DNA of 64,000 bases from Tolypocladium sp. Sup5 PDA-1 (lineage: Eukaryota; Ascomycota; Sordariomycetes; Hypocreales; Ophiocordycipitaceae): positions 868,001-932,000 of the forward strand of contig JPHH03000006.1 in NCBI GenBank assembly GCA_000750105.3, written 5' to 3'. The notes beneath the pieces are model-generated. The model did not search any database, was not told the DNA's origin, and worked only from the letters and a program-made list of their open reading frames with translations. Made by a program: the position numbers and the translations under genes. Every line of letters begins with the position of its first letter. Position 1 is the stretch's first letter. Shown here one piece after another: positions 22,702 to 34,054 of this stretch.

Positions 22702-23502
22702 CTCGGTCAGGCCATGGTGAAGGGGGCTTCACTGGGCACGAGAGCGTCGGCACGACGACGTCACCCGGCAGAAACGTCTGGAAAGAACAGGACGTGCCGT
22801 CCGTTGAGGGGCGGCGGAGTTGGGGCGAAATTTCGACAACAACACGATACGGCTTTAATGGACAGGCGTACGAAACACGATTGGGACGACTTGAGAACAT
22901 ACACGGCCTCAAGATAGACTGCCATTGTTGGATTTGCGGTTCTGTACGCGGACATGATACCTCGGGGGCAATATTAATAATAGGGCGAAGGATATAGCGT
23001 AGACTGCAACACATGACGAATTGACGCATGTTGGCTAGAATGGACTACATAGTAGAAAACACGAGCTGTTTGCATGATGATGCCGGGATGAAGCGGGTCG
23101 TGATACCGGATGGACGGCATTGTGACGATCCATCTGGCTCCAAACTTGCTCGCTGTGTGACATGAGCTGCGTTCGGGGCACGGTTGTATCCGCTTTATGG
23201 CCAGGCTCGACTCCATCAAAGTTGGGCAGCCATCCAATTCCACGTCTCTGTTGGACTCCATCAGCGCAAGAGGGGACCTCAGCTGTGCTAGGGGCAGCAA
23301 GGGCAGCTCCCTGGCTTGGCGCGCGGAGCTGCCCCGCATGTGGTACGTCACGACCCCTCGAGGGGTATCTCGGCAGTACGAGTAGATGTCGATCCGGGCG
23401 AGTCGCTGGATAATAACTCTGTCTTTTCCTCCTCTCTTCACGTACCATTCTCGCTGCTCACTATCTTATTTTTTGCGTGTAAAACTGATCACTCGAGTCA
23501 CA
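22702..23502. other. intergenic, wc-2 3' flank and next promoter
   Basis: 801 bp. Frames on both strands have no recognisable content. AT-rich words (ATATTAATAATAGGG near 22970) may be wc-2 polyadenylation signals. The final 90 bp before 23503 are pyrimidine-rich. Confidence 0.5.
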
Positions 23503-24383
23503 ATGGATAAGCTCTTCAGCGCGGGCAAGGAGTTTCTGGAGAGCCAGTCCCAGAACCAGAACCAGGGGCAAGGTCCGTCCGGCTGCTGCCCGTACCCCGC
23601 CACGATGTGCCCGCGGTGAACTGACCGAGGCGCCTTACACACAGGACAATCGAACCTGCCCGGCGGCGACAGTGCGTTCTTTCACTTTATATTATACCTT
23701 GTGGCCTTCAAGCCTTGGCTGATGCTGACGGGAACTGCACAGAGTCCCATGGCGGCAACTACCCCGCCGGCGGCGGCTTCCAGCAGGACGACGAGCTGAA
23801 GACGGCCCAGCAGGAAGCCTCGCAGCTCGCCGGCTCGTCGGGTAGCAGCGCCATGTTCTCGCAGATCATTGGCACCATCGGACAGCGCAAGGGGCAGATT
23901 GCCAACGAGGACATTGACGAGGAGGGTGGGCCATTCTGCCCCATCCACATCTCCCCTGGAAGAATAAGCAGCTGACGCTGGACCAGACGCCGTCCGCAAG
24001 CACCAGGAGACGTACCAAAACGACTCCCACGGCGACGAAAACAGCCTCGGCACCGCCGCCGCGATGCAGGCCCTCAAGATGTTCAACCAGGGCCAGGGCA
24101 GCGGCAATCAGGGCCAGGGCGCGTTCCTGGGCCTGGCCATGTCCGAGGCCAGCAAGGTGCGCACCATCCTTTACACGCTCGATCGAACCCCGAAGAATGA
24201 CCACTAACACCCCCGGGGGGACAGCTCTTCGACGACAAGGCCGCCGCGGGCAAGGTCGCCGACGGCGCCAGCAAGGAGTCGACCATCCAAAAGGCCGGCG
24301 AGATGGCCATGAAAATGTACTTCAAGAGCCAGGGCGAGCAACAGGGCGGGCTCATGGGCATGGCCTCCAAGTTCCTCAACTAA
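23503..24383 (+). CDS. small Q/N/G-rich fungal protein of unknown function (DUF7721-like)
   Basis: Five exons, 23503-23572, 23645-23671, 23743-23925, 23987-24156 and 24225-24383, give 202 residues. The frame continues across all four junctions, and exon 2 is only 27 nt. Donors are gtccgt, gtgcgt, gtgggc and gtgcgc, all weaker than the usual gtaagt. The product begins MDKLFSAGKEFLESQSQ, has a Gln/Asn/Gly-rich linker, helical segments QLAGSSGSSAMFSQIIGTIG and TAAAMQALKMFNQGQG, and ends in GLMGMASKFLN. This pattern resembles a group annotated in fungi as beta-flanking or DUF7721 proteins, from memory. No signal peptide or membrane helix. Homologues are often stress-induced, but nothing in this sequence shows that. 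Confidence 0.75.
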
Positions 24384-24572
24384 GCCGCCGCGACACGACA
24401 TGACGGCCGCTTGCAGACAGGGCAGCAAAAGCCATAGCTGAAGATTGAAAGGATAGTTTACACTTCTCACGACATGGTATCACACTTTTGTTCCCCCAAC
24501 GTCCTTTTCCAAGAAACCCGGGCCCCCATACATACACCCAACACGGTGAAAAAACCTCACAAGATTCAATCC

Positions 24573-26640
24573 TCACTTCATCTTGCCCTCTTGCGCTAGG
24601 CCGATCACGTCCAGCCACGAGTCCGGCCTCCTCCGGCCCTCGGCATACACTTCGTGCAGATAGTCCTCCGCCTCGGCCGCCCAGCCCAGTAGCTGCTCCT
24701 CGCTGCCCCACTCGCCCGTCGCCAGCAGGCTGACCGACAGCTTGCCCTCGCCCTGGTCCGGGTCGACGTAGCCCACGGGCGCCGACAGCGACGGCGTGCC
24801 CGTCATGTTGGCGAGGAAGATGTACATCATGTTCAGGAAGGTCACGTTGGCGTCGCTCAAGCCGTACGCCTCGTCGCCGGGCGTCCGGGCCCAGCCCACG
24901 AGCGGCGTCGTCGGCGTCATTATGAGCAGGCCCGGGTGCTTCTTGAAGAGAAAGGCCAGGTGCCGCATGAGCAGCGTGCGCATGGCGTTGTACTTGAGGA
25001 AGTCAGCCGCGGGCGTCTGGCACGCGACGGACAGGAGCACCCTGTTGGCCGGCTCACAGAGGGACAGCCAGTCGGTCGGGTTCGGCGTCCGGCGGCGCGC
25101 CGACTCGGCCATCTCGGTGACGCAGATGACGCCGTGCACGAGCTGGGCCTCGGCCAGGTAGGGGATGGAGATGTCGACGACCTCGTACCCGCGCTCGCGG
25201 GCGAACCAGTCCATGGCCGCGTCGCACGCCTCGGCGACCCGCGGGTCGGCATGCTTCCACCAGTCGCGGAACACGCCCATGACCTTCTTGGCCGAGGGCT
25301 GGGGCGGGAGGGATAGCGCGAAGCGGCTCTGCGTGGGGCAGTCGGGGTTCGGCTGGGCCATGACGCGGTACGCGATGGTCAGGTCGGCGACGGTGGCGGC
25401 GAGCGGGCCGGTGATGCACATGGTACTGTTCATGAACATGGTGCGGTGGTGGCTCGTCTTGAGGCCGTAGATGCCGTTGAAGTTGGCGGGGATGCGCACG
25501 CTGCCGCCGGCGTCGGTGCCCACGCAGATGGGGAGGAGGCCGGCCGAGATGGCGGACGCGGGGCCGGAGGAAGAGCCGCCGGGGTAGTAGGCGTTGTTGA
25601 GGTGGTTTGTCGGCGTGCCTTGGGCGACCTGGCATTTGTTAGCATGGGGGGAAACGGCTTGGACGACCCCGGGGATGACGGTGCTGCTTCATACATTCAG
25701 GCCGTTCGTGTCTAGGAGAGCAGACGCTCGTTAGCATTACCATTGATACAGGGCAAGTCGAGAAGCGTACCTGAGCCCATCTCGTGCATGCGCAGCTTGC
25801 CAATGACCACGGCACCCGCCTCCTGCAGCGTCTTGACCGGCCACGCCGACTCCTCCTGCTCCTTGAACCATGGCACCGAGGCGTCGTACTTCAAGCCAAA
25901 GTGGTTGATGTAGCCCTTAACGTCCACGTCGTCCTTGACGCCAACCGGCACCCCGTCGAGCACGCCGAGGGGCTTGCCGGCGGCGTAGCGCTCCGTGGAG
26001 GCCCTGGCCGCCTCGAGGGCCAGGTGGTCTTTGCCGTGCGAGTCGGCCCAGGCGTCCTCATACTTGCCCGGCTTGCCGCCGCTGCTCGGTTTGGTCAGGG
26101 GCAGCAGCGCCTCGGCGACCTGCAGCGGCGTGATCTTGCCGGCCTTGTACATGTCGTGGTAGTCGCTGGCCGTGTAGTACCGGGCCTTGGAATCGGCGTG
26201 CTGGGCCGCGAGGAGCTCCGGTCCGAACTCGAGCATCGGGCCCGTCTCGCCCAGCGGCGTCACGACGGGCTGGAAGCAGCAGTAGCGTTAATAACGTCTG
26301 TCCTCGGGCATGGCGACTGTCGGGTATGTGCGCACCTGAAATGTGTAGGGAACATCGTCCAGCGCGGGCATGTCCTTGATGGTGCCAAAGCCGGCATTGC
26401 GCCAGAAGAAGCGCTGCACAAACGCAGACCTCGCGATGCTGCAAGCACCAGTCGATCGAATCAGCCTCGCCGGTCCCAGGTTACACGCCCGGGGAGTCTC
26501 TGATGCACATACATTCCGCTCGCGACCACCAGCGGCAGGCCCCTCAGCACGGGGTTCTTCCCCGGATTGGGCGCGTATTCGACAGCGGGGCCTTCTATTG
26601 GCTCCGGGTAGTGGGCGAAGGTGTTGGTTGGAGGCGACAT
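24573..26640 (-). CDS. amidase (amidase signature family)
   Basis: Five exons on the minus strand, 26640-26513, 26438-26336, 26269-25771, 25711-25695 and 25628-24573, give 600 residues. Amidase-signature enzymes hydrolyse amide bonds with a Ser-cisSer-Lys triad. Here these are K189 in GVPVGVKDDVDVKGY, the GGSSSG loop (267-271) and S292 in GTDAGGSVR. The 17-nt exon 4 encodes most of SDTNGLN and restores the run MHEMGSDTNGLNVAQGTPTNH that leads into GGSSSG; reading through either flanking intron breaks the frame. Introns are 59-74 bp. The first 77 residues precede the fold and carry an RSAFVQRFFWRNAGFG segment. No signal peptide was seen. Fungal members are often labelled glutamyl-tRNA amidotransferase A, but there is no B or C subunit nearby and the substrate cannot be told. 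The 3' end faces the small gene at 23503-24383 (189 bp apart). Confidence 0.9.
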
Positions 26641-29338
26641 GACGGGTGGCGCACGTGCACGGGCAGATACGAGGGAAGAGTCAAAAGAAAATCTGACGCT
26701 CTTGAGATTGAAGTTTGTCGAGAGAACGACGCAAAGCCTGTAGTCTGCGCCAGCGAGGGGGGGGGATGGTCAAGGTTTAAGGGGAAGCGGGATGTGCCTC
26801 GGCTCTTTAGTCCGTACTTAGGTAGCTTCTCAATTGACAGCTCGACAGCTGCAGCTGCAGCAGCCAAGGCTACGACGTACCTAAAGTCGGTACCGTATTA
26901 GTTAGTGGCTACGAAATGAAAGATGCTCGTCGTAGGTATTTGAGAGCCGTGATCGATTCGAGGGTCATCGTGGGGCGAGACTGGCGAGGCTGGTTTGCTA
27001 GGTCTCACATTGATGATGGTGTCTATTAGCTGCCATCAGCGGCGCATACACCCAAACCTCAGTCTTTGATCTCGAAACGCATTCAAGCGTTTAGCCATCG
27101 TATGATTGTCTCAAGAAGGACTTGGCTGGCCGTCGTTCTGATTGACGCTGGCCAGATAGCAATGAGTGCACCGCAAAATGCCGCGTGCTCGTTAGCATCA
27201 CCCGCCAAAGTGTCACCAAACACTGATAATGAGTACCACTGGCCCTTGTCCATGAACGAACAACGAGATGCCAAGGCAACGAACTGACAGAGCACGATCT
27301 CCACGTCGGACCGTTCTCCAGAAAGATTCTCGTCGTCGACGCCCTCCCGTCAACGGCAAGCCGCGAAGGGCATGCCGAATGAAAGATCCCGCTCGTGTAT
27401 TCAACCTGGCAGCGGGCCCATGTTCTGCCGTCGTACATATATCGGGCCATAGCCATGGGCACAGCATCGGCGACATTCTCGCCAAGTCTCGCCTCGAGCC
27501 GTCGTGTCTGCTGGCAACCAACTACAACCATGTGGGCCAAGGCCACGTCCAATCGTGAAAGAACGGAGTGAACAGAAGCTCGACGTAGGGCCCCTTGGTT
27601 CCAAGCTGTCACAAGGCGTCCAATGAGGCTCCTAGCAGCGACCCGGGTTTCAGAGCCACGACAAAACATGCAGTGGCTTCCAGGCCCATTCCAACGACGG
27701 GGAGACCGACCGTCGTTCGGACTCCCAAGGTACGGACTAAGTTACCGTCCCGTTCTCGACCGTTTTGTCCAGTATCGAAACCCATGCGCTCCTCCGACCT
27801 GAGATGCTCGAGCACAACATGGTGTAGGGCAATGACGTTGTGCGCCCAATGAACCAGACGATGGAGTGCGTCTGCTTCGCTGCCCGTTTCAAAAGCGCAG
27901 CGCCGAGCATGATGCTACAGACACTCGTGACATCTTGGCGACGCGCCCGTCTCTTCTGTCGTCGCAACGCGGCTCCTCCCTCGGGGCTCTGCTTCGTCTC
28001 GTCTCAGAGCGAGGCCCTCGAGGCGATCTGTAGTTTGGCAACATCGAGGCAATGTTTCGAGCGGCGGTCATGCAATTGTAGTAGTACTCTGTAGCGGATG
28101 TCTCTCCCAATACGGAGGATGTGCGGCTGAATTGACCCCAAGCCGTGCGCCTTTGTTGAAAGGTCCCCGATGCTATCTTTAGTGACGATATTTCTCAGCA
28201 ACGCGTGAACAGCCCAAAGTCCGTCTTTGGGCGCAGCATCCTGTCATTCTGGGGGTCGCACAGCAGTGCATATCACGATGTCAACAGCCACCGAAGTGGC
28301 TTCCCGCAGTGGTGGGCCGATGACTCTTTTAGGACCGCATGTGGCCCCTACGACACGGAAGCAAGGTGCCACAAGTGCGCTCGAAAGGCCCCAGTCGCTA
28401 TCAGTCGTGACACGGGCTTGACGGGCAATTTGGAGCGAGGGCAGTGGTGCAGGGAATGCTTGTCGCACAGCCCCCCGCGGTAGATGCAGCCCCCAGGCTG
28501 TTGCCCGAGCCTCGGAGGCCCTCCAACACTCGCACTCTGCATCGCACTTCCTGCAGGTCATTGCAAGCGAGAGAGCCTTGCGCAGTACGGACTGGATCCG
28601 TCTGCAAGTTTGCGTGTGATTCCCGTTGTAAGCTGACGGCCTTGCCTCGATGCATTGGCGGCGATTTGGCTGTGAACGAGTGAATGCCCTCACATTGCAG
28701 CGATAAAATTCACCTCACTCATTCAGCATCTCAGGCCTCCCGTCCCCTGTTAGTGAAAGACAGTGGACAGACAAGGCGACGCCGGTGAGGCGCCACACGG
28801 ATCCTAGCGGGGCCCGCAAATCAAGCGGCCCAGCCAGCCGGGCGGCGCAGTTAGTGAGGTGGCTACGGGCCTTTTGAGTGCCAACGCAGTGCCTGACCAG
28901 TGACTGGAGCCCGCCCGGGTCAAATGCGCCCCAGCCCAGCCAAGCAGAGGCATGCGTGGTGGTCCCTCCCTGCCCCACCATCCCCGGCCCCCGTTTCACC
29001 AGGCACCTCGCCCACTGAACCACCTCAGCCTGCCCAGCACGGTGTCCTCCACTAATACGACGGCGACAGGGTCCGTCCCCGACGATATCCTGCCTCCTCC
29101 ACGGCTTCCCCTGTGGCTTCAATCCTCCGAACCTACCTACAACCAACAAACCGCCGTCACCACCTACTACCTCCCTACGCGCCTATCCTCATCTTCCTTC
29201 GAGTCTCTCGTTCAACAGCATCGCATCCACCGCCGCCTTCGTTTCCGCCGCCGTCTTCGCCGCATCGCCGAAACTGTGTCCCCCGATTAATCTCTCTCTC
29301 GCTCTCTCTCCATCGCCATCATCGTTTGTGCACCTCGA
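26641..29338. other. gene-poor 2.7 kb, no gene recognised
   Basis: It lies between the divergently transcribed amidase and UPF0658 genes. The longest frame (27669-27091, minus, 192 codons) has an unbiased composition, no domain and no membrane segment. The region 26930-28700 is more balanced in base composition than the flanks. From 28955 to 29678 no ATG occurs on the plus strand in any frame, and CT-rich tracts (29281-29310) suggest a long 5' leader for the UPF0658 gene. No transposon ends or long repeats were seen by eye. Confidence 0.5.
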
Positions 29339-30927
29339 TAGACTCATTCTGAGCCGCTCCGTTTCGATTCGGTTTGCACCACCGCCGACCAGCGCGCTGC
29401 TCCTCGTGCTGCCTCCGTGCCGCTCCCCCGGCTGGCAAATACTCGTCGCTTCGTCGCCGTCCGCAGACTCCCGGTTGGAGTCGCCCAGTTGCCCACCCTG
29501 GCTACCAGGTTAGAATCTCGCAAGTCCCTGTTGGGCGCAGATCCGGGCTTCTCACAATTCAGCGAGCAACACAGTCCGTCCTACGGCCACAGCGGCGAAT
29601 ACTCGCAAGACTTTGGTCAGGCTTACCCCCAGCCCGCCTACACGCAACCCGCCTACACGCAACCGACCTTCGCCGAAAATGCCAATTTGAACCGCAGCTT
29701 CGATAATCAGGGCTATGCTCATCGACAGGGCCTGGCCCCTTCTACCCCGGCGCGTAGCGTTCACCGCGACAGTTTGGGCTTCCTCAAGACCAAGTGGTCT
29801 GCCGCCTTCATGGCCGTCACAACCCTCCAGGCCATCATCTGCCTGGGCTTCGAGTCGTACGTGCATCCCTTGCGCGCTCATGTCACCCGTAATCGATCAC
29901 AGTTACTGACCATGCGGTAGATACGTTTTCGGCAGGTTTCAGACGAGTCTCGGCAGCTGGGTCGGGACCACAAAGGTCCAGTCCCAGTACAAGACGATTC
30001 CTACCTTCTTGACGCTCTTTATCTTCGGCTTCTTGTACGAGTTGGTTGTTGTCTGGGATGCGCTGCGCATGAAGAACACCATTCAAGTCATCGGCGTCTG
30101 CATCGCCAACCTTGCCCTCCTCGTTTACACCGCCATTCAGGTCGACCAGATTCAGACGGCCATTGAAGTCTTGGATAGCAATACTGCCCTCAAGATAGGT
30201 GTCACTGCCCACGGGCTTTGGGGCGAAGTCAAACCGTTCCTCGTCGCCATCCCTGCCATCATTGCGCTCGCCACCGTCATAATGGTCTTCATTTCCTGGA
30301 AGCTATACCAAGAGTTTGCGTGGGATATTCTGAAGAACATTGGCGCCGACTACCGCATGAAGAAGCGTTTCCTTCACTACCAGGTAGATCTCATCTCCTC
30401 CAGCACGTTAGACTCACGCACCGCTAACAGCGAAATAGATCTACATTGCGCTGCTCAAGTTTGATTTCTTCTTCTTCCTCGGCTTCATCATCCAGTTCGT
30501 CGTCGTCGTCGCCCAGAAGAACGATCCCGAGTTCGCCTTGACCATTGCCACGATCCCCATCACCATCGGCATCCTTCTGGCCGCTGCATACTTCACTCGC
30601 AAGGAAAACAAGGCCGGCATGATTACCGTCATCATTCTCTACCTTGGCGGCCTCACATACTTCATCTTCAAGCTTGTTCGAATCTATCAGCCCGGCTTCA
30701 AGGACTCCTATGAAGCCGTACGCAAGTCTCTGACCGCTTTTGCCGTCATCACCATCCTCTTGATTATCCTCACCATCATCAATGCCATCATTTGCATGCG
30801 CAACTTCGGCAAGGGCCTCAAGGCGCACTTGCTTTCGTCGCGAAAGGTGGAGGAGAAGCCGGACGCCCACTCCATCAGCTTGCACGATGTCAAGCCGCAG
30901 CTGCCCAGCCGGATGACGATTGACTAA
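29339..30927 (+). CDS. UPF0658-type Golgi multi-pass membrane protein, start unresolved
   Basis: Three exons are supported: an open frame ending at 29856, then 29921-30383, then 30439-30927. Introns 29857-29920 (gtacgt donor, actgac branch) and 30384-30438 (cgctaac branch) restore FESYVFGRFQ and HYQIYIALLK. The product has a Tyr/Gln/Pro-rich cytosolic N-terminus with TQPAYTQPTF repeats, then about seven membrane helices with the conserved KWSAAFMAVTTLQAIICLGF, DALRMKNTIQVIGVCIANL, AYFTRKENKAG and RNFGKGLK. This matches the fungal UPF0658 Golgi membrane family as I remember it, function unknown. The frame is open from just after a TAG at 29339-29341 but contains no ATG before about 29809, which lies inside the first helix. 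Upstream ATGs at 29679 and 29714 are in other frames. Initiation must use a non-AUG codon or an unseen distant exon. The start coordinate here is the upstream stop, not a start codon. Confidence 0.82.
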
Positions 30928-31803
30928 ATGCGGAGCGTCCCGATGCACGGCGCGGTGCGCGAGACCAAGTTCGCGAGATTTGGAATGTACAAAGATACGA
31001 ATTTTACGAGAACGAAAGTGATTCCCCAATGCCTCGGCGCCGCTCAGACAGGGCTGGCTCACGACGACCGGCGACCAAAGGCAGGCTTTTGATGCGCAGG
31101 GGGAAGATGTTTCGAATGATATCCCCTCACACAAACACAAAAAATGTGTTGGCTTTTTCTTTTTTTCCCAGCTCCGTTTCATATGTGAGGTTACGAAACG
31201 GGAAGGGGTTGGGCCTAGGCTTTGGACCACTCATCCCTCACAAGGACAACGTGGAGTTCTAGGATACTTGTACGTGTGCGTGTTCCTGCGGGGGAACGTG
31301 GGTCTGGGAATGGGTTGGCTAGGGGAGAGGAAACGTGTGTCTGCATTGTTAGCGATCTTGCAGGGCCGCATCGTGGGAGATGGGACGTGGCTAGTAGATG
31401 GCTCCTTTTTGTGTCTCTGCTTACACGCAGCTGCGGCTGCCTTTGAACGAGAACCATGGATAACACTTGGGCAATCTCTACTTCGTACATGAGTGGCTGC
31501 AAAGACGACAGTTGAAGTAGTACTTGGGTCTGATTCGATTCATTTAATCTGTACGACGTATGTAGCCATCCTATTACGCCCATGCCCAAACGCGGGGACG
31601 ACAAGCGATAAGCCAGAACGACACCGCTATTCCATCCAAGCCCCCAGTTCCTTTAATTAATCACAACGCTGCACTGAGTTGGTATAGGCTCCTCAACGCC
31701 CTTGAACTAGACGCCGGTAGCAAACAAAAAAAATGTACAAAATGCCGAGCTTCAAATGGGTGGGAGAAACAACCGCCCAGCGACGGCAGCCCAACAAACG
31801 CGA
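30928..31803. other. convergent 3' region of UPF0658 and gid2 genes
   Basis: 876 bp between convergent stop codons. It has T-runs and A-runs (about 31135-31170 and 31720-31735) that could be polyadenylation or termination signals on each strand. No recognisable ORF. Confidence 0.5.
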
Positions 31804-33224
31804 TCAAAGATTAATCTTCATAGCATCCCGCAAGTGTCCCTCCGTAGGGCAGTAGGGACACTTGTACCGCGATCCCTTGGCAATCTTGTGCAGACTGTCC
31901 CGGCAGACAACATGCCCACAAGGGAGCATCATGGCAGGATTCTGCTCCGTTGTTTGCTCTTTGCTGACTGGGCACACGAAGATGGGGTGGTACACCATGG
32001 ACTGTGGGAGGGGCGTCTCGAAAGCCAGCTCGTTCTCCGTGGTCCACTCCGTCTTCTTCTCCTTCATATAGGTAGTATACTTAATAAGACGCGGAAGGGC
32101 GATTGAGCCGGCGGTGACCGCAATATACAGCGGAGACTCGGCGGACAGGCCGAGCAGCGAGCAGAACTCGCGGGTGAAGGAGGTGGCGACGTCTTCAAAG
32201 GCCGAGTTGATTTCGAAGATGTGGCGGTAGGGGGACCCCTCGAGGTTGGTGGCATAGATCATGGCGCAGCAGAGCTGTTGGATCTCCTTAAGGTGGCGTG
32301 ACTGGAAGCGGGCAAAGTGCTTTTGGGCGTAGGCCAGTGCGCCCAGCTGTCCGTTCTGGTCGTCATCAGGCAGCCCATTCTGCGAGTGTCCCTTAAAGAG
32401 CCAAACGAATTGCAGCTTGCAGAGCTCAAACTCTAGATTGCTGCCATTCGCTTCCAGCCTGGGATTGTTGATGCGAGCCCATTCAATAGCAGGGGTGAGA
32501 TTCCGCTCCTTGAGCTGGGCCAGGATGCCGTACATTTCGGAGAACTTGTCCTGCAAGTCTTCCGATAGGCTTTGCATATCGGAGTCTGCGTCATCATCTC
32601 TCTTCATTTCGTCGTCGCCGTCTTCGTCTACGCGGGACATGGTATGGTTCATGGCGGCCGTCGATTCATTCTGCTGTCGCTGTTCTTGCTCTTCCCGGAG
32701 GAAGGTAGAGGCAACGGAGAACTGGCCCTCCCGCAGGAGGTGCATCGCTATGGCGCGGTCGATCAGCGCGGGGTGATCTGCCATTGCGTCCGTCTCCATG
32801 GGGAGTTCTCGCTGGGGAAGTGCCTGGATCGGGTCAGCGCCACAGTCGTTACATGTATGGGTCAGGATAACACCGACTTTGTCGAGTGCCTTTCCGAAGC
32901 CCTTCTGGGCCTTGGTGACCTCCTTCAAATCGTTGGTGATTGCCTCCAGCTGGGCCTTGACAGGGTTCTGCAGTGTTGTCATCGCCATACCGATTCTATG
33001 GGCGTCGGCGTCTAGCCGGGTGTGAGCAGGGGTGATCTCGTTTATGAAGCTAGCACCTCTCGGAATTACTTACCCGCAGCGACTTGCTCCCGCGCGTTCG
33101 TCAGGAGATCTATGATCTTGTCCACATCACCGATAGCTGCTGTGAGGTTGGACTTTCGCATGCGAGCCAGCTCCACCAGCAACGGCGCGAAGGGCGACGC
33201 CGTGTCCTCGTCGGGTCCTGCCAT
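31804..33224 (-). CDS. gid2: GID E3 ubiquitin-ligase subunit Gid2/Rmd5 (LisH-CTLH-degenerate RING)
   Basis: Exons 33224-33074 and 33011-31804 with a 62-bp intron give 452 residues. Gid2/Rmd5 is one of the two RING-like subunits of the GID/CTLH complex, which in yeast ubiquitinates gluconeogenic enzymes when glucose returns. The N-terminus is helical (LVELARMRKSNLTAAIGDVDKIIDLL). A LisH follows at about 127-150 (HPALIDRAIAMHLLREGQF), CTLH at about 200-265 (FSEMYGILAQLKERNLTPAIEWARINN), and a Gid2-type RING near 397-438 (CPVSKEQTT, MLPCGHVVCRDSL, YKCPYC). The spacing lacks the full set of classical RING ligands, which is normal for this family. The acidic insert DEDGDDEMKRDDDADSD lies between LisH and CTLH. 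It is divergent from the Stb6-like gene. Confidence 0.94.
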
Positions 33225-34054
33225 CGCCGCTGGCGCTTGGACGCGGATCCGAACGAGCGTGAACCTCTGGAACAGGAGACAGGAGACAGTAAACGTCTTG
33301 GTCGGAACCTTTCGTTATTGATGCAGCTTGGGGAATGTGGGGAAGTCGAAGGGGTTGAGCTCCGGCTCGGGTGGAGCGTGGAAGAAGAGGACGAGACCGA
33401 CGGTTGGACTTGGGGCGGTTGACGTCGTTTGGACCGAGTCGGGTGAGGTCAGGTCAGGTATTATGGGGCCGCCGTTATCGATAGCCATTGCTTGGCAGCA
33501 CCAAGCTAAAGTTAGCTTCCACCCACCAGCACCTCCATATATGTATTTAACCAGTACGCTCGTCTTTGCTCTGAGCCCAAGACGCTGCTGGATACCTCCT
33601 CACCGACAGTTGCGCTGTGGAATGAGACGCAATCGGCAAGCAATGCGTGTGTGCATCATGGGTGAGAGTGCTCCAAATAATTCCATTTTGTCACACAAGA
33701 GCGTCAGCCAGGGCCGAATCACTTGTACGACTCTCTTTGTCTCAAGGCTCGGCACGATGCCCCGATTCACCGATGGCCTCGATATACCGGCACTAGGCGT
33801 CCCGCTATCGGCTTGCTTGGGACAGTCCAAGAACTGCCGCGTGCAGCTCAGCCACCCAGCTAATGTACTCGTAGCACCCGCGAGCTATCGCATCACATGC
33901 CATCCATCCAGCAGCTCCCCGGGTGCTACGTAGGGGTCATCGTCCGACGCGCCTACATAGTCCAACAACCGAGCATCCCAATGTCGAGGCCTTGATTGCT
34001 GTGTTGCGCGTTGAGGATGCTCCTCTAGCTCACATCGCATAGCCGTGCAGGCAG
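33225..34054. promoter_or_regulatory. divergent promoter between gid2 and the Stb6-like gene
   Basis: 830 bp between divergent start codons. The frame 33328-33933 is open but has UTR-like composition and no recognisable domain. No clear TATA box or repeated motif was picked out. Confidence 0.45.

Noticed and set aside
27091..27669. Minus-strand frame of 192 codons between the amidase and UPF0658 genes
   Set aside because: No domain, membrane segment or recognisable similarity; base composition unlike neighbouring coding exons.
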